Source of the DNA: Treponema sp.
Lineage (GTDB): Bacteria > Spirochaetota > Spirochaetia > Treponematales > Treponemataceae
DNA length: 32,513 nt
Direction: 5' to 3'
NCBI GenBank assembly: GCA_024699235.1
Contig: JAILPY010000165.1
Location: 1 to 32,513, forward strand
In this document: one piece after another, positions 7,517-15,175 of the stretch
How positions within the stretch are numbered: the first letter of the stretch is position 1
How the letters are laid out: the number at the start of each line of letters is the position of its first letter
Translations under genes and position numbers: made by a program
The notes under the pieces: generated by a model
The model's input: the letters and a program-made list of their open reading frames with translations, nothing else
Told to the model about the DNA's origin: nothing
The model's database searches: none

Positions 7517-7894
7517 TTATTTTTGTGACTTATAGAAGAAATACTTTCCTGAGCGGAATGCAGAAACATTTGATGAAGGATCGCTTACATCAATATGAGT
7601 CCCCATGCTTTTATTCCGCCAGTTGCTTTCATCCTGAGTAATATACCAATCATCCTCATCATCAAAAGAAATGCTCACAATGTTAGGACAGTTAACGAAT
7701 GCATTCTTATGAATGCTTTCTACAGAACTAGGAATTATAACCAGGACTATATCTTTCCTGTTTCTATAAGCCCCATAGCCTATAGACTTAGAATCTTCAG
7801 AAATATCTGCAGATCCTACTACAGCATAAGAGGATAATGTAATTAATACAGACAGCAATGAAACCAATTTTACTTTGTTTTTTAAGCTAATCAT
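7517..7894 (-). CDS. small exported protein with one BspA-type leucine-rich repeat
   Basis: A 125-residue protein. The start at 7894 is fixed by AAGGAGG 6 nt upstream; the longer frame to 7996 runs through the promoter. Residues 1-29 form a basic then hydrophobic segment (NKVKLVSLLSVLITLSSYAVVGSA), a likely signal peptide. The middle, IIPSSVESIHKNAFVNCPNIVSISF, is one LRR_5 (BspA/TpLRR) repeat. The tail (DDWYIT...HIDVSDPSSNVSAF...YFFYK) resembles the capping segment of treponemal LRR surface proteins. Family members usually carry many repeats, so this is either a minimal exported LRR protein or a remnant. It is flanked by its own promoter and by the promoter of the ABC ATPase gene. Confidence 0.75.
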   Translation of the reverse strand: MISLKNKVKLVSLLSVLITLSSYAVVGSADISEDSKSIGYGAYRNRKDIVLVIIPSSVESIHKNAFVNCPNIVSISFDDEDDWYITQDESNWRNKSMGTHIDVSDPSSNVSAFRSGKYFFYKSQK

Positions 7895-7967
7895 AGTGAA
7901 CCTCCTTCTGCTAAAATTAAAACCGCATAAAATGCAGAATCCTGCAATACATACAGCCTCTTCTATT

Positions 7968-7996
7968 ATTATATACTGTTTTATACATTTTTCCAA
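7968..7996 (-). promoter_or_regulatory. promoter of the small LRR protein gene
   Basis: Minus strand TTGGAA (7991-7996), 17-nt spacer, TATAAT (7968-7973). The start near 7961 gives a leader of about 67 nt containing a small TGCAG/CTGCA hairpin and a strong Shine-Dalgarno. The promoter begins just after the MATE gene stop. Confidence 0.75.
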
Positions 7997-8002
7997 AATT
8001 TT

Positions 8003-9346
8003 TTATGAAATTCTGTCAAATTTTCCCTTATGCTGCATAAAGGCAAAAATAAAGATGCAGATTAATACAGACAGCAATGAACCTAAAGGCGCAGCAAGTC
8101 CCATTGCATACAGAGTCTTTGGAAAGCATACGGCAGCTAAGTACGCTCCCGGTATGCGCACTACAATAATAGAACAAACATTATGGATAAAAGATACTAT
8201 TGAAAAACCGTATGCACTGAAAAAACCGCTGAATGGAAAATGAATTCCTGCAAATACGCAGTCAAATACATAAGTTTTTAAGTATTGGGTACCTAATTCT
8301 ATTACCGTTTCATCTTCCGTAAAAAATGAAAGCACAGGCCTAGATGCAAGCTGAAAGACCAAGGCAAAAAAAACTCCAATGCCTGCAGCCATAGACGCTC
8401 CTGCAAATAAAGTTTTCTTAGCCCTGCCGTATTCACCGGCACCAATGTTTTGGGCTGAAATAGCAGATACGGCAGAAAGTACTGTAGAAGGTACAAGAAA
8501 AAGGAAGCATATTATTTTTTCAACTATGCCTACAGCAGCTGCAACATCAACTCCCCTTCTGTTTGCTATTACAGTAATTAACAGAAACGAAACCTGAATA
8601 AAGCCGTCCTGGGCCGCTATAGGAAGACCTATAGACATCATCTGAGAATAATGACTGCCGGCAAATGAAAAATCTTTTTTTGAAAGATGAATTCCCATGT
8701 CAAATTTCTTTATGGCGCACGCAGCACACAAGACGCTAAAGCCCTGAGCCGCAACCGTTCCATAAGCAGCCCCAGACGCTCCCATTCCAAAAATGCCAAT
8801 GAAAACATAATCAAGGACAATGTTAAGTATGCAGGCTATTGCAATAAAAATCATAGGGCTTTTTGAATCTCCCATGCCCCTGAATATTGAACTGATAATA
8901 TTATATGCAATAATAAATGGAATGCCTGCAAAACATATTCTCAGGTACCGTTTTGTTTCTATAACAGACTCAGATGGCGTAGACATGACAGAAACAATGG
9001 CAGATGTAAATAAAAGCAGGACTATGCTTGCAATTACTGCAATTACAGAAAACAGGATTATTGTACTGCCTATAATGCCAGATATATCTTTTGTCTTACC
9101 GGCACCAACGGCACGGCTTATTAATACTGTAGTTCCTGTTGCAAGACCAACTATTATAACAGTAATCATATGCATAATCTGAGACCCTATGGCAACTGCA
9201 GAAATTACATCTGCACTGTTAAACTGACCTACTATAAACAAATCTGCAAGACCGTACAGGGTCTGTAAAAAATAAGAAAGTAAAAATGGAAGTGAAAAAA
9301 GAATAATATTTTTGGAAATGCTTCCTTTCGTAAGATTATATGTCAT
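8003..9346 (-). CDS. MATE-family multidrug/metabolite exporter
   Basis: A 447-residue inner-membrane protein with about twelve hydrophobic segments in two related halves. The N-terminus (TKGSISKNIILFSLPFLLSYFLQTLYGLADLFIVGQF) and the GTTVLISRAVGAG segment are typical of MATE transporters, which export cationic compounds using a Na+ or H+ gradient. The second half starts with an SIGLPIAAQDGFIQV segment. The length is usual for the family. The substrate is unknown. The ATG at 9346 has no clear Shine-Dalgarno. It follows the terminator of the tRNA-Leu gene, so it may have its own weak promoter (GATATT 8 nt before the ATG) or depend on read-through. Confidence 0.92.
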   Translation of the reverse strand: MTYNLTKGSISKNIILFSLPFLLSYFLQTLYGLADLFIVGQFNSADVISAVAIGSQIMHMITVIIVGLATGTTVLISRAVGAGKTKDISGIIGSTIILFSVIAVIASIVLLLFTSAIVSVMSTPSESVIETKRYLRICFAGIPFIIAYNIISSIFRGMGDSKSPMIFIAIACILNIVLDYVFIGIFGMGASGAAYGTVAAQGFSVLCAACAIKKFDMGIHLSKKDFSFAGSHYSQMMSIGLPIAAQDGFIQVSFLLITVIANRRGVDVAAAVGIVEKIICFLFLVPSTVLSAVSAISAQNIGAGEYGRAKKTLFAGASMAAGIGVFFALVFQLASRPVLSFFTEDETVIELGTQYLKTYVFDCVFAGIHFPFSGFFSAYGFSIVSFIHNVCSIIVVRIPGAYLAAVCFPKTLYAMGLAAPLGSLLSVLICIFIFAFMQHKGKFDRIS

Positions 9347-9371
9347 GCCGAAAGAATATCAAAAAAGAGAA

Positions 9372-9404
9372 TAAAAAAAAAGGACTGCTTTTTAGCAGTC
9401 CTTT
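9372..9404 (-). terminator. terminator of tRNA-Leu
   Basis: An 8-bp stem, AGGACTGC (9381-9388) with GCAGTCCT (9395-9402), followed on the minus strand by a run of eight to nine T. It lies directly 3' of the tRNA. Confidence 0.9.
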
Positions 9405-9406
9405 AA

Positions 9407-9488
9407 TGCGGAGAACCTGACTTGAACAGGCACAGCTCTCGCCACTAGCACCTCAAGCTAGCGTGTCTACCAATTCCACCATCCCCGC
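9407..9488 (-). tRNA. tRNA-Leu, anticodon GAG
   Basis: An 82-nt class II tRNA on the minus strand. The acceptor stem GCGGGGA pairs with TCTCCGC (one G-U) and the discriminator is A. The D-arm contains GGTAGACAC. The anticodon stem CTAGC/GCTAG encloses loop TTGAGGT, so the anticodon is GAG and it reads CUU/CUC. There is a long variable arm (TGGCGAGAGCTGT), and the T-arm reads GCCTG TTCAAGT CAGGT. CCA is not encoded. It has its own promoter and terminator. Confidence 0.97.
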
Positions 9489-9504
9489 GCTTGAATGTGA
9501 CTAC

Positions 9505-9533
9505 ACTATACACTTATGACAGAATCGTGTCAA
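9505..9533 (-). promoter_or_regulatory. promoter of tRNA-Leu
   Basis: Minus strand TTGACA (9528-9533), 17-nt spacer, TATAGT (9505-9510), 16 nt before the mature tRNA 5' end. It lies in the 75-bp gap after the chemotaxis gene, where I see no terminator. Confidence 0.85.
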
Positions 9534-9563
9534 GTATAAAGTCTTAAAATTTTAAAAATAAAA

Positions 9564-11090
9564 TTACAAAAGTCTAGCAATATTCTTTACATTTTGTGAA
9601 GAAGAAGAAATGCTTTCTGTCGTCTGACTGAAATTTTCAATGCCAACAGCAATCTGCTTAATTGTAGAATAAATCTGTTCATGAGAAGCTGCAAGCTGGA
9701 TTATAAATTCTGCTATATCATTACTGCTATTAGCCGTTTCTTCAGAAGACTTCTTTATGCTTGCAAACTGCCCCTGCAGGGACTTAATGCTATCATATCC
9801 AGAAGTGATTTTTTCAGAACCCTTTTCACCGACAAGAATCAAAGAATCTGAAGCTCCCTGGATTTCACCAATTTTTTCCTTGATTTCCTTTGTTCCATCA
9901 ATGATATTATCAGAAAGCCTTCTCACTTCACTGGCAACAATATGAAAATTCTTTCCGTACTCTCCAGCACTGTTAGCTTCTAGTTCTGCATTAAAGGCTA
10001 TTATCTTTGCCTGAGATGCAATATCATTGATAAGCGTTACAACTTCCCAAATATTATTAATCTTATCGCCTAAGTCTTTTATCCCTTCAATAGTAAGCTT
10101 ATTGGTTTCCATGACATCAAGAAGTTCATGAATATTCCTGTCCAGATATTCAACGCCTATAAGAACATCCTCTTTTGCCTTTTCAGAAGTCTCAGACACG
10201 CTTTTAAGCTTTTCATTTATATTTTTTGAAAGATTATTAGTATCTTCGATTGTCGAAACAATTTCCTTTACAGCAGTACTTTGCTCCACACTTGTAGCTG
10301 CAGACTCTTTTGTTGCAACTGCAAGATTCATAGTTTCAACATACAGGTTCTTACTGATTAATTTTTCAGTATCCCTTATTTTTTTTACCAGCAAAGAATA
10401 CGTCACATAACAGACAGCTACAGTAAGAATACCTGCGACAATAGAGTCACGAATAAAAATAATTAACAGATTTCCATCAGAACGCCCCATAAGAAGACCT
10501 ATAGGAACAGTCATCATGTTAAATATTGAAATGTAAACGCTTGCCGTTATTGCAACAGAAAGGGTCTTTGACAGGTCATTATTAATGCTGATGCCTACTT
10601 CCTGCAAAGCTTCAGCCATAATAATCCTTTTAATTCTAAAAACTACAAGAGTATAGCATATAAATCCAACTCCAATAGACTGCAATACAATAATAATAAA
10701 CAGCATAGGATTGAATTTTTCTACTCCAGTTAAAGACTCAACAACTGCAGTTGAGCCTGATCCCAGAAAAAAGCCAATGCCTTCTCCAATTGCTATCGCT
10801 ACGTCAAATTTCCTATATGCCTCAATGCATTTTACAGCATCTTCCTCTGACATTTTTTCCTTACTTTTTTTTGCACGATTAATTAATATTTCAAATGGGG
10901 ACAATATTTTATATTCAAATATGCATACTATAAGTATTAAGAATGCAGTAATTATGACAGTCGGTATACAGTCAAAAAAGATGCTGGAAGGCCTTCTATA
11001 TATAAAACCAAAATGAAATATACGGAGAAAAAATACTCCGCAGTACGTCAATATAATAACATATTTTAAAAAAGTTCTGAAAATTTTCAT
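9564..11090 (-). CDS. methyl-accepting chemotaxis-type receptor with a multi-pass membrane sensor
   Basis: A 508-residue protein. The N-terminal ~240 residues carry five or six hydrophobic segments (for example IIMIVLQS-like FIIIVLQSIGVGFICYTLVVF and SIVAGILTVAVCYVTYSLLV) with only short loops, so there is no periplasmic ligand domain and sensing is probably within the membrane. The C-terminal ~230 residues form the long helical signalling domain. The hairpin tip reads IIAFNAELEANSAGEYGKNF, then HIVASEVRRLSDN. This is clearly the MCP motif but diverges from the usual LNAAIEAARAGE, so coupling to CheA/CheW may differ. The start at 11090 is chosen because a strong promoter ends 6 nt before this ATG. 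The longer frame from 11171 begins inside the gltX terminator hairpin. There is no Shine-Dalgarno, so a leaderless mRNA is likely. Confidence 0.88.
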   Translation of the reverse strand: MKIFRTFLKYVIILTYCGVFFLRIFHFGFIYRRPSSIFFDCIPTVIITAFLILIVCIFEYKILSPFEILINRAKKSKEKMSEEDAVKCIEAYRKFDVAIAIGEGIGFFLGSGSTAVVESLTGVEKFNPMLFIIIVLQSIGVGFICYTLVVFRIKRIIMAEALQEVGISINNDLSKTLSVAITASVYISIFNMMTVPIGLLMGRSDGNLLIIFIRDSIVAGILTVAVCYVTYSLLVKKIRDTEKLISKNLYVETMNLAVATKESAATSVEQSTAVKEIVSTIEDTNNLSKNINEKLKSVSETSEKAKEDVLIGVEYLDRNIHELLDVMETNKLTIEGIKDLGDKINNIWEVVTLINDIASQAKIIAFNAELEANSAGEYGKNFHIVASEVRRLSDNIIDGTKEIKEKIGEIQGASDSLILVGEKGSEKITSGYDSIKSLQGQFASIKKSSEETANSSNDIAEFIIQLAASHEQIYSTIKQIAVGIENFSQTTESISSSSQNVKNIARLL

Positions 11091-11096
11091 AATAAA

Positions 11097-11126
11097 ATTA
11101 TAAAGTTCAACTTTTAACTTTGTCAA
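11097..11126 (-). promoter_or_regulatory. promoter of the chemotaxis receptor gene (leaderless)
   Basis: Minus strand TTGACA (11121-11126), 18-nt spacer, TATAAT (11097-11102), both perfect hexamers. The -10 box ends 6 nt before the ATG at 11090, so transcription should start at or next to the start codon. Confidence 0.8.
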
Positions 11127-11140
11127 CATTAATAATCTGT

Positions 11141-11182
11141 AAAAAAGCCCCTGAATGTCATGAATAAACATTACAGGGGCTT
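11141..11182 (-). terminator. terminator of gltX
   Basis: A stem of AAGCCCCTG plus AATGT (11145-11158) with ACATT and CAGGGGCTT (11168-11182), one bulged A and a 9-nt loop, followed on the minus strand by TTTTTT. It lies 20 bp after the gltX stop. Confidence 0.9.
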
Positions 11183-11201
11183 ATTTCTCATCTGATTAAA
11201 A

Positions 11202-12776
11202 TCAGAATGCTGCCAAAGTACGGTTAATGCGCTCTACGCTCTTTTCAACTCCAAGAATGAGGATTGAACCGATAAGAGGCGGTGAAACACGGCTTCCTGT
11301 TACAGCCATGCGTATTGGCATCATAAAATCTCCAAGCTTGATGCCAAGTTCTTCTGCATATTTTTTTGCAAGCGCTTCACTTGCTTCATGATCAAGAGAA
11401 GGAAGCTGCTTTACAAAATCTACTGCCTTTACAAGGACTTCTTTTGTCTTTGCTTCATCCAATTTCTTAGGAATAATATCGGTCTTTGCAGGAACAGCAG
11501 GTTCCGTAAACAAGAAATGAACCATTTCTGCCGCATCACACAAGAAGTGCAGGCGTTCCTTGATAAGAGGCATAAGCTTCATCAAGCTTTCCTTTACCTG
11601 TGCAGAAGACATATTCATATTTTTATCTACACAAACAGGTTCGCCGTCATCCCCAAGAGCTACGCCTGAATATTCAGGGCCAACCTTTGGCTTAGGCTGG
11701 GGATTATCAGGATTGATTTCAAGAGTAGCATCTCCTGTACCTGTAATGAACGGCAAAGTCCATTTATAAAGTTCCTCATCAGAAAGCATGCGTATATACT
11801 GGCCGTTATACCATTCAAGCTTTTTATAATCGAATACAGCAGGAGCCTTATTCAAATGTTCCAGCTTAAAGTTCTTTGCAAGTTCTTCAAGAGTATACAT
11901 GTCGCGACCGTCTTCATAAGAACATCCAAGAAGGGCGACATAATTTACTATAGCCATTGGCAGATAGCCTCTTGCACGGAATTCATTCAAGCTAGTAGAA
12001 CCGTGGCGCTTAGAAAGCTTTTTACCGTCAGAACCGTTAACCATTGGAAGATGGCAGAATTCAGGATGCTGCCAGCCGAAGGAACGGTACATCTGAACAT
12101 GTAGCGGAGTTGAAGGAATCCATTCCTGGGCACGCATTACGTGAGAAACATGCATCAAGTGATCGTCAACAATATTTGCAAGATGGTATGTAGGGAATCC
12201 GTCTGACTTTAGCAGAATAGGATCAGGAGAAATATCTTCGTTCTTCCAGATAATATCGCCAAGAAGATGGTCGGAGAATTTTGTTTCGCCTTCAAGAGGT
12301 ACCTTAAGGCGGATAACATAAGGCATTCCCTTGTCCAAATTTGCCTTTACTTCTTCAGGAGTAAGGAGACGGCAGTGACGGTCATATCCAGGAGCCATTT
12401 TATTTTCTGTCTGAATCTTACGGATTCTTTCGAGACGTTCTGAATCACAGAAACAGTAATAAGCCTCACCTTTTTCTACAAGTTCTTGGGCATATTTTTT
12501 ATACAAGTCAAAGCGTTCGCTCTGAACGTAAGGACCGTAATCGCCGCCCTTATCGCCGCCTTCATCCCAGTCTATGCCAAGCCATGCCATTGTATCATAA
12601 AGATTCTTTACATATTTTTCATCATAACGGGTACGGTCTGTGTCTTCCAGACGCAATATAAATTTACCACCCTTTGAACGTGCAAAAAGATAGTTAAAAA
12701 GTGCAGTTCTAACACCACCGATATGCTGCATTCCTGTTGGAGACGGTGCATAACGGACTCTTACTTCATCAGACAT
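11202..12776 (-). CDS. gltX: glutamyl-tRNA synthetase
   Basis: A 524-residue cytoplasmic class I synthetase that charges tRNA-Glu (and perhaps tRNA-Gln) with glutamate. It has the class I HIGH motif as HIGG (18-21) after RYAPSPTGMQ, the LRLEDTDR motif, and the KMSKS loop as KLSKR (253-257). The C-terminal anticodon-binding helical region ends with the RMAVTGSRVSPPLIGSI segment common in bacterial GltX. Two ATGs are possible. The one at 12776 has AGAGG at an 8-nt spacing, whereas the ATG at 12782 is too close to it. The gene has its own promoter and terminator and is monocistronic. Confidence 0.96.
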   Translation of the reverse strand: MSDEVRVRYAPSPTGMQHIGGVRTALFNYLFARSKGGKFILRLEDTDRTRYDEKYVKNLYDTMAWLGIDWDEGGDKGGDYGPYVQSERFDLYKKYAQELVEKGEAYYCFCDSERLERIRKIQTENKMAPGYDRHCRLLTPEEVKANLDKGMPYVIRLKVPLEGETKFSDHLLGDIIWKNEDISPDPILLKSDGFPTYHLANIVDDHLMHVSHVMRAQEWIPSTPLHVQMYRSFGWQHPEFCHLPMVNGSDGKKLSKRHGSTSLNEFRARGYLPMAIVNYVALLGCSYEDGRDMYTLEELAKNFKLEHLNKAPAVFDYKKLEWYNGQYIRMLSDEELYKWTLPFITGTGDATLEINPDNPQPKPKVGPEYSGVALGDDGEPVCVDKNMNMSSAQVKESLMKLMPLIKERLHFLCDAAEMVHFLFTEPAVPAKTDIIPKKLDEAKTKEVLVKAVDFVKQLPSLDHEASEALAKKYAEELGIKLGDFMMPIRMAVTGSRVSPPLIGSILILGVEKSVERINRTLAAF

Positions 12777-12832
12777 TATCATTACCTCTAAAAAAACGGT
12801 TAAATCATTTTTGATTGAATTTTGATTGGACT

Positions 12833-12861
12833 ATTATAATGATATATCTTGACTTGCTCAA
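12833..12861 (-). promoter_or_regulatory. promoter of gltX
   Basis: Minus strand TTGAGC (12856-12861), 17-nt spacer, TATAAT (12833-12838). The leader is about 50 nt with AGAGG near its end. Confidence 0.75.
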
Positions 12862-13132
12862 GATAGCATCATGCATGCACATTAACAGTCAGAAATGAAC
12901 TAAGGGACTTAAAGTAAAACATAAAAAATTGTTATAAAAAGAAAATAATTTGCCTTTTCAGCCGTTTTTTTGTAACTTAATTGCAGCTCGTTGTTTATTT
13001 TTTTCGATTATGCAAGAGCAAAATCACTGCAGTTTTACAAGTATATATTAAGCACACATGATATATACAAGTTTTCTGCATCCTCCTCTCCTTTGACCTC
13101 ACCTGCACGTTGTGCAAGTGAGGTTTTTCTTT
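12862..13132. other. intergenic stretch without a supported gene
   Basis: This is most of the 554-bp gap between gltX and leuA. It is AT-rich in its gltX-proximal half. I see an 8-bp inverted repeat GTATATAT (13041-13048) / ATATATAC (13061-13068) and a plus-strand 12-codon frame MIYTSFLHPPLL from 13058. On the minus strand there is a purine-rich AAAGGAGAGGAGG before an ATG opening a 27-codon frame. None has enough support to be called a gene. An orphan plus-strand terminator sits at its right end. Confidence 0.5.
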
Positions 13133-13134
13133 TT
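13095..13134 (+). terminator. strong orphan rho-independent terminator
   Basis: CCTCACCTGCAC (13097-13108) pairs with GTGCAAGTGAGG (13112-13123) with one mismatch and a 3-nt loop, then TTTTTCTTTTT. The T-tract is only on the plus strand, yet no plus-strand gene precedes it for thousands of bases. It may end a small RNA or a transcript starting in the gap. Confidence 0.7.
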
Positions 13135-13312
13135 AAGATAACTTTACGCACGAAAATATGCAGTGCACGGTTTTCGTTCCATCCTTGTTTCTGACTATAT
13201 TACCGTCAAGATTCTTTAAGCGGCCGTTTTTGTCATGCACGTATTTGTTACAAACTTGTTCAACAGGCAATAAAAAAGCCTCCATCCGAAGGTGAAGGCT
13301 TATAAAATACAT
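13133..13312 (-). pseudogene. short frame, possible gene remnant
   Basis: A minus-strand frame of 59 codons from the ATG at 13312 to TAA at 13133-13135. The last ~40 residues (NKYVHDKNGRLKNLDGN, then IVRNKDGTKTVHCIFS) look protein-like, in contrast to the AT-rich DNA beyond. However, the leuA terminator lies inside the 5' part of the frame, so expression as an intact gene is doubtful. It is best read as a possible 3' remnant of a lost gene. I do not recognise the family. Confidence 0.2.
13272..13301 (-). terminator. terminator of leuA
   Basis: Minus strand AAGCCTTCACC, TTCG loop, GATGGAGGCTT, then TTTTTT. It has a UUCG tetraloop with one mismatch in the stem and lies 36 bp after the leuA stop. 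Confidence 0.88.
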
Positions 13313-13336
13313 ATTATATCATCATTCCTGATTAAA

Positions 13337-15025
13337 TCAGACTATCTGGTTTATTGCGCTGACAACAGCGTCAATACCGGCCCTTCCAATATTTGTAGAC
13401 TTTCCTACGCCCCAGTACTGATTACCGTTTTCGCATGTAATCTGAATATAAGCAACGGCAGAAGTATTGTTTCCCTTACCGATGCTGTGCTCATGGAATG
13501 CTGTAATTGTAAAGCGAGGAACATCAATCTTAGCAAGGGCATTTGAGAATGCATCAATAGGTCCGTTTCCTTTATCTCCAATAGCATGCTGCTGTCCTTT
13601 CCATATAACTACAGCACGGCACAATGCATTTTCCTGAACCTCAGACTCACTGGATCCTTCAAGATGCGTTTCTGCCAGATCAACAATAGAAAGGTTACCT
13701 TTCTTTGAAAGCCACTGCTTAATAAACAAATCGTAAATTTCTTCTGCCTTAAGCTCTCTCTGAGCTTCATCAGCCGCATGCTTAACAACATCGCCAAGAG
13801 CAGGATGCATAGCCTTTGGAAGAGTAAGTCCGTAATCCTGTTCCAGAATGAATGCGGAACCACCCTTTCCTGACTGACTGTTAATGCGGATAATTCCCTC
13901 GTACTGACGTCCAATGTCATGAGGATCTATAAGCAGGTAAGGAACGTCCCACAAAGCATTCTTTGGCATTTTTGTGCGGGCCGCCATGCCTTTACGTATT
14001 GCATCCTGATGGCTTCCGCTGAATGCAGTAAATACAAGCTCTCCAACATAAGGAACCCTAGGTCCAATAGACATGCCTGTAAACTTTTCATAAAGTTCTG
14101 CAATTTCAGGAAGATTGTGAAGATCCAATTCAGGATCAATTCCCTGGGAGAACATATTCAAAGCTACATTAACTACATCAAGGTTTCCTGTACGTTCACC
14201 GTTTCCGAACAGACAGCCTTCTACCCTGTCTGCACCGGCAAGAAGACCCATTTCACAAGAAGCAACTCCTTCTCCACGGTCATTGTGGCAGTGCGTGCTT
14301 ATTATTACACAGTCCCTGTTTGTAATATGCTTAGAGAAATATTCAATCTGGTCTGCATAAACATTTGGAGTTGCACACTCTACAGTCGTAGGCAAGTTAA
14401 GGATAATCTTATCGTCAGGAGAACATCCCCATTCCTGCTTTACAGCTTCACAGATTTCAACGGCATAATCAATTTCCGTCATAGAAAAGCTTTCTGGAGA
14501 ATATTCAAGACGGATTCTCTTGCGGTCTTCTGCAGAAATACAGGATTTTATGCACTTTACGCCATCAATTGCAAGCTGCTTGATTTCTTCCTTTGATTTT
14601 CCAAATGTATAATTTCGCTGTGCCGGAGACGTTGAATTGTAAATGTGGAAGATTGCCTTTGGTGCACCTTTCAGACATTCAATTGTCTTTTTTACAAGCT
14701 TTTCCCTGGCCTGGCACAATACCTGAATGGTTACGTCATCAGGAATGCGTTTTTCTTCTATAAGTCTTCTGATAAATTCATATTCAGTATCGCTTGCTGC
14801 CGGAAATCCAACTTCAACTTCCTTGAATCCAAGCTTTACAATTAAGTCAAAGAATGCAAGCTTTGTTTCAATTCCCATAGGATCTACCAGAGCCTGATTT
14901 CCGTCACGTAAATCTACAGAACACCATAATGGAGCCTTCGTAATCTTGCGAGAAGGCCAGTCCCTAGTTGTCATAGGAATGTCTGCAATTGGGGCATACT
15001 TGCCGTTTGGATTCATACCTGCCAT
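13337..15025 (-). CDS. leuA: 2-isopropylmalate synthase, long (type 2) form
   Basis: A 562-residue enzyme that condenses acetyl-CoA with 2-oxoisovalerate, the committed step of leucine synthesis. It has the N-terminal extension typical of the long LeuA class (Corynebacterium/yeast-like), the DLRDGNQALVDPM motif (38-50) in the TIM barrel, the metal-binding HCHNDRGEG segment with His245 and His247, and a C-terminal LeuA dimer/regulatory domain from about 430 that ends in NIGRAGIDAVVSAINQIV. That domain normally gives feedback inhibition by leucine. The ATG at 15025 has AAAGGAG 6 nt upstream. The gene is single, with no leuBCD nearby. Transcription is controlled by a leucine-codon attenuator just upstream, so leucine should act both on the gene and on the enzyme. 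Confidence 0.95.
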   Translation of the reverse strand: MAGMNPNGKYAPIADIPMTTRDWPSRKITKAPLWCSVDLRDGNQALVDPMGIETKLAFFDLIVKLGFKEVEVGFPAASDTEYEFIRRLIEEKRIPDDVTIQVLCQAREKLVKKTIECLKGAPKAIFHIYNSTSPAQRNYTFGKSKEEIKQLAIDGVKCIKSCISAEDRKRIRLEYSPESFSMTEIDYAVEICEAVKQEWGCSPDDKIILNLPTTVECATPNVYADQIEYFSKHITNRDCVIISTHCHNDRGEGVASCEMGLLAGADRVEGCLFGNGERTGNLDVVNVALNMFSQGIDPELDLHNLPEIAELYEKFTGMSIGPRVPYVGELVFTAFSGSHQDAIRKGMAARTKMPKNALWDVPYLLIDPHDIGRQYEGIIRINSQSGKGGSAFILEQDYGLTLPKAMHPALGDVVKHAADEAQRELKAEEIYDLFIKQWLSKKGNLSIVDLAETHLEGSSESEVQENALCRAVVIWKGQQHAIGDKGNGPIDAFSNALAKIDVPRFTITAFHEHSIGKGNNTSAVAYIQITCENGNQYWGVGKSTNIGRAGIDAVVSAINQIV

Positions 15026-15038
15026 AAAAATCTCCTTT

Positions 15039-15157
15039 AAAAAAAAAGACCTGCTGCCGAAGCAACAGGTCTGTTAATTCCTTAATAAAATTCTAGAACA
15101 CCCAGCACCTATTCCCGGCTATCATAAGAGAAAGATAGAGCTAGTAGCTGTAGTGTT
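15039..15157 (-). promoter_or_regulatory. ribosome-mediated transcription attenuator of leuA
   Basis: Four minus-strand segments give three alternative helices. 1:2 is 15157-15147 with 15106-15097 (10 bp, one bulged A) and covers leucine codons 6 and 8. 2:3, the antiterminator, is 15113-15103 with 15073-15064 (10 bp, one bulged G). 3:4, the terminator, is 15072-15062 with 15057-15047 (11 bp, UUCG loop) followed by nine T (15039-15047). 2:3 excludes both others. The leader stop codon (15109-15111) lies inside segment 2, so a ribosome that finishes the peptide frees the terminator. A ribosome stalled at the CTA codons masks segment 1 and favours 2:3. The pairings were read by eye from the sequence. 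Confidence 0.85.
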
Positions 15158-15168
15158 ACATATTTCAT
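15109..15168 (-). CDS. leucine leader peptide of the leuA attenuator
   Basis: A 19-codon frame, MKYVTLQLLALSFSYDSRE, ending in TAG. Four of 19 codons are leucine (positions 6, 8, 9, 11), and all four are CTA, a codon that looks uncommon in the neighbouring genes. The -10 box ends 7 nt before the ATG and there is no Shine-Dalgarno, so the peptide is probably translated from a leaderless transcript. Its role is to couple ribosome position to the folding of the attenuator, as in the enteric leu operon. The peptide has no similarity I can see to the E. coli leader beyond its leucine run. Confidence 0.82.
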   Translation of the reverse strand: MKYVTLQLLALSFSYDSRE

Positions 15169-15175
15169 GTTTTTA

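Noticed and set aside
7895-7996. 34-residue N-terminal extension of the small LRR protein
   Set aside because: It would cross the promoter of the gene and bury the signal peptide. The ATG at 7894 has a strong AAGGAGG.
11090-11171. N-terminal extension of the chemotaxis receptor to the ATG at 11171
   Set aside because: That ATG lies inside the gltX terminator hairpin and upstream of the consensus promoter of the gene.
13919-14596. 225-codon plus-strand frame opposite leuA
   Set aside because: It is the complement of a well-conserved leuA coding region, has no ribosome-binding site, and encodes an implausible composition.
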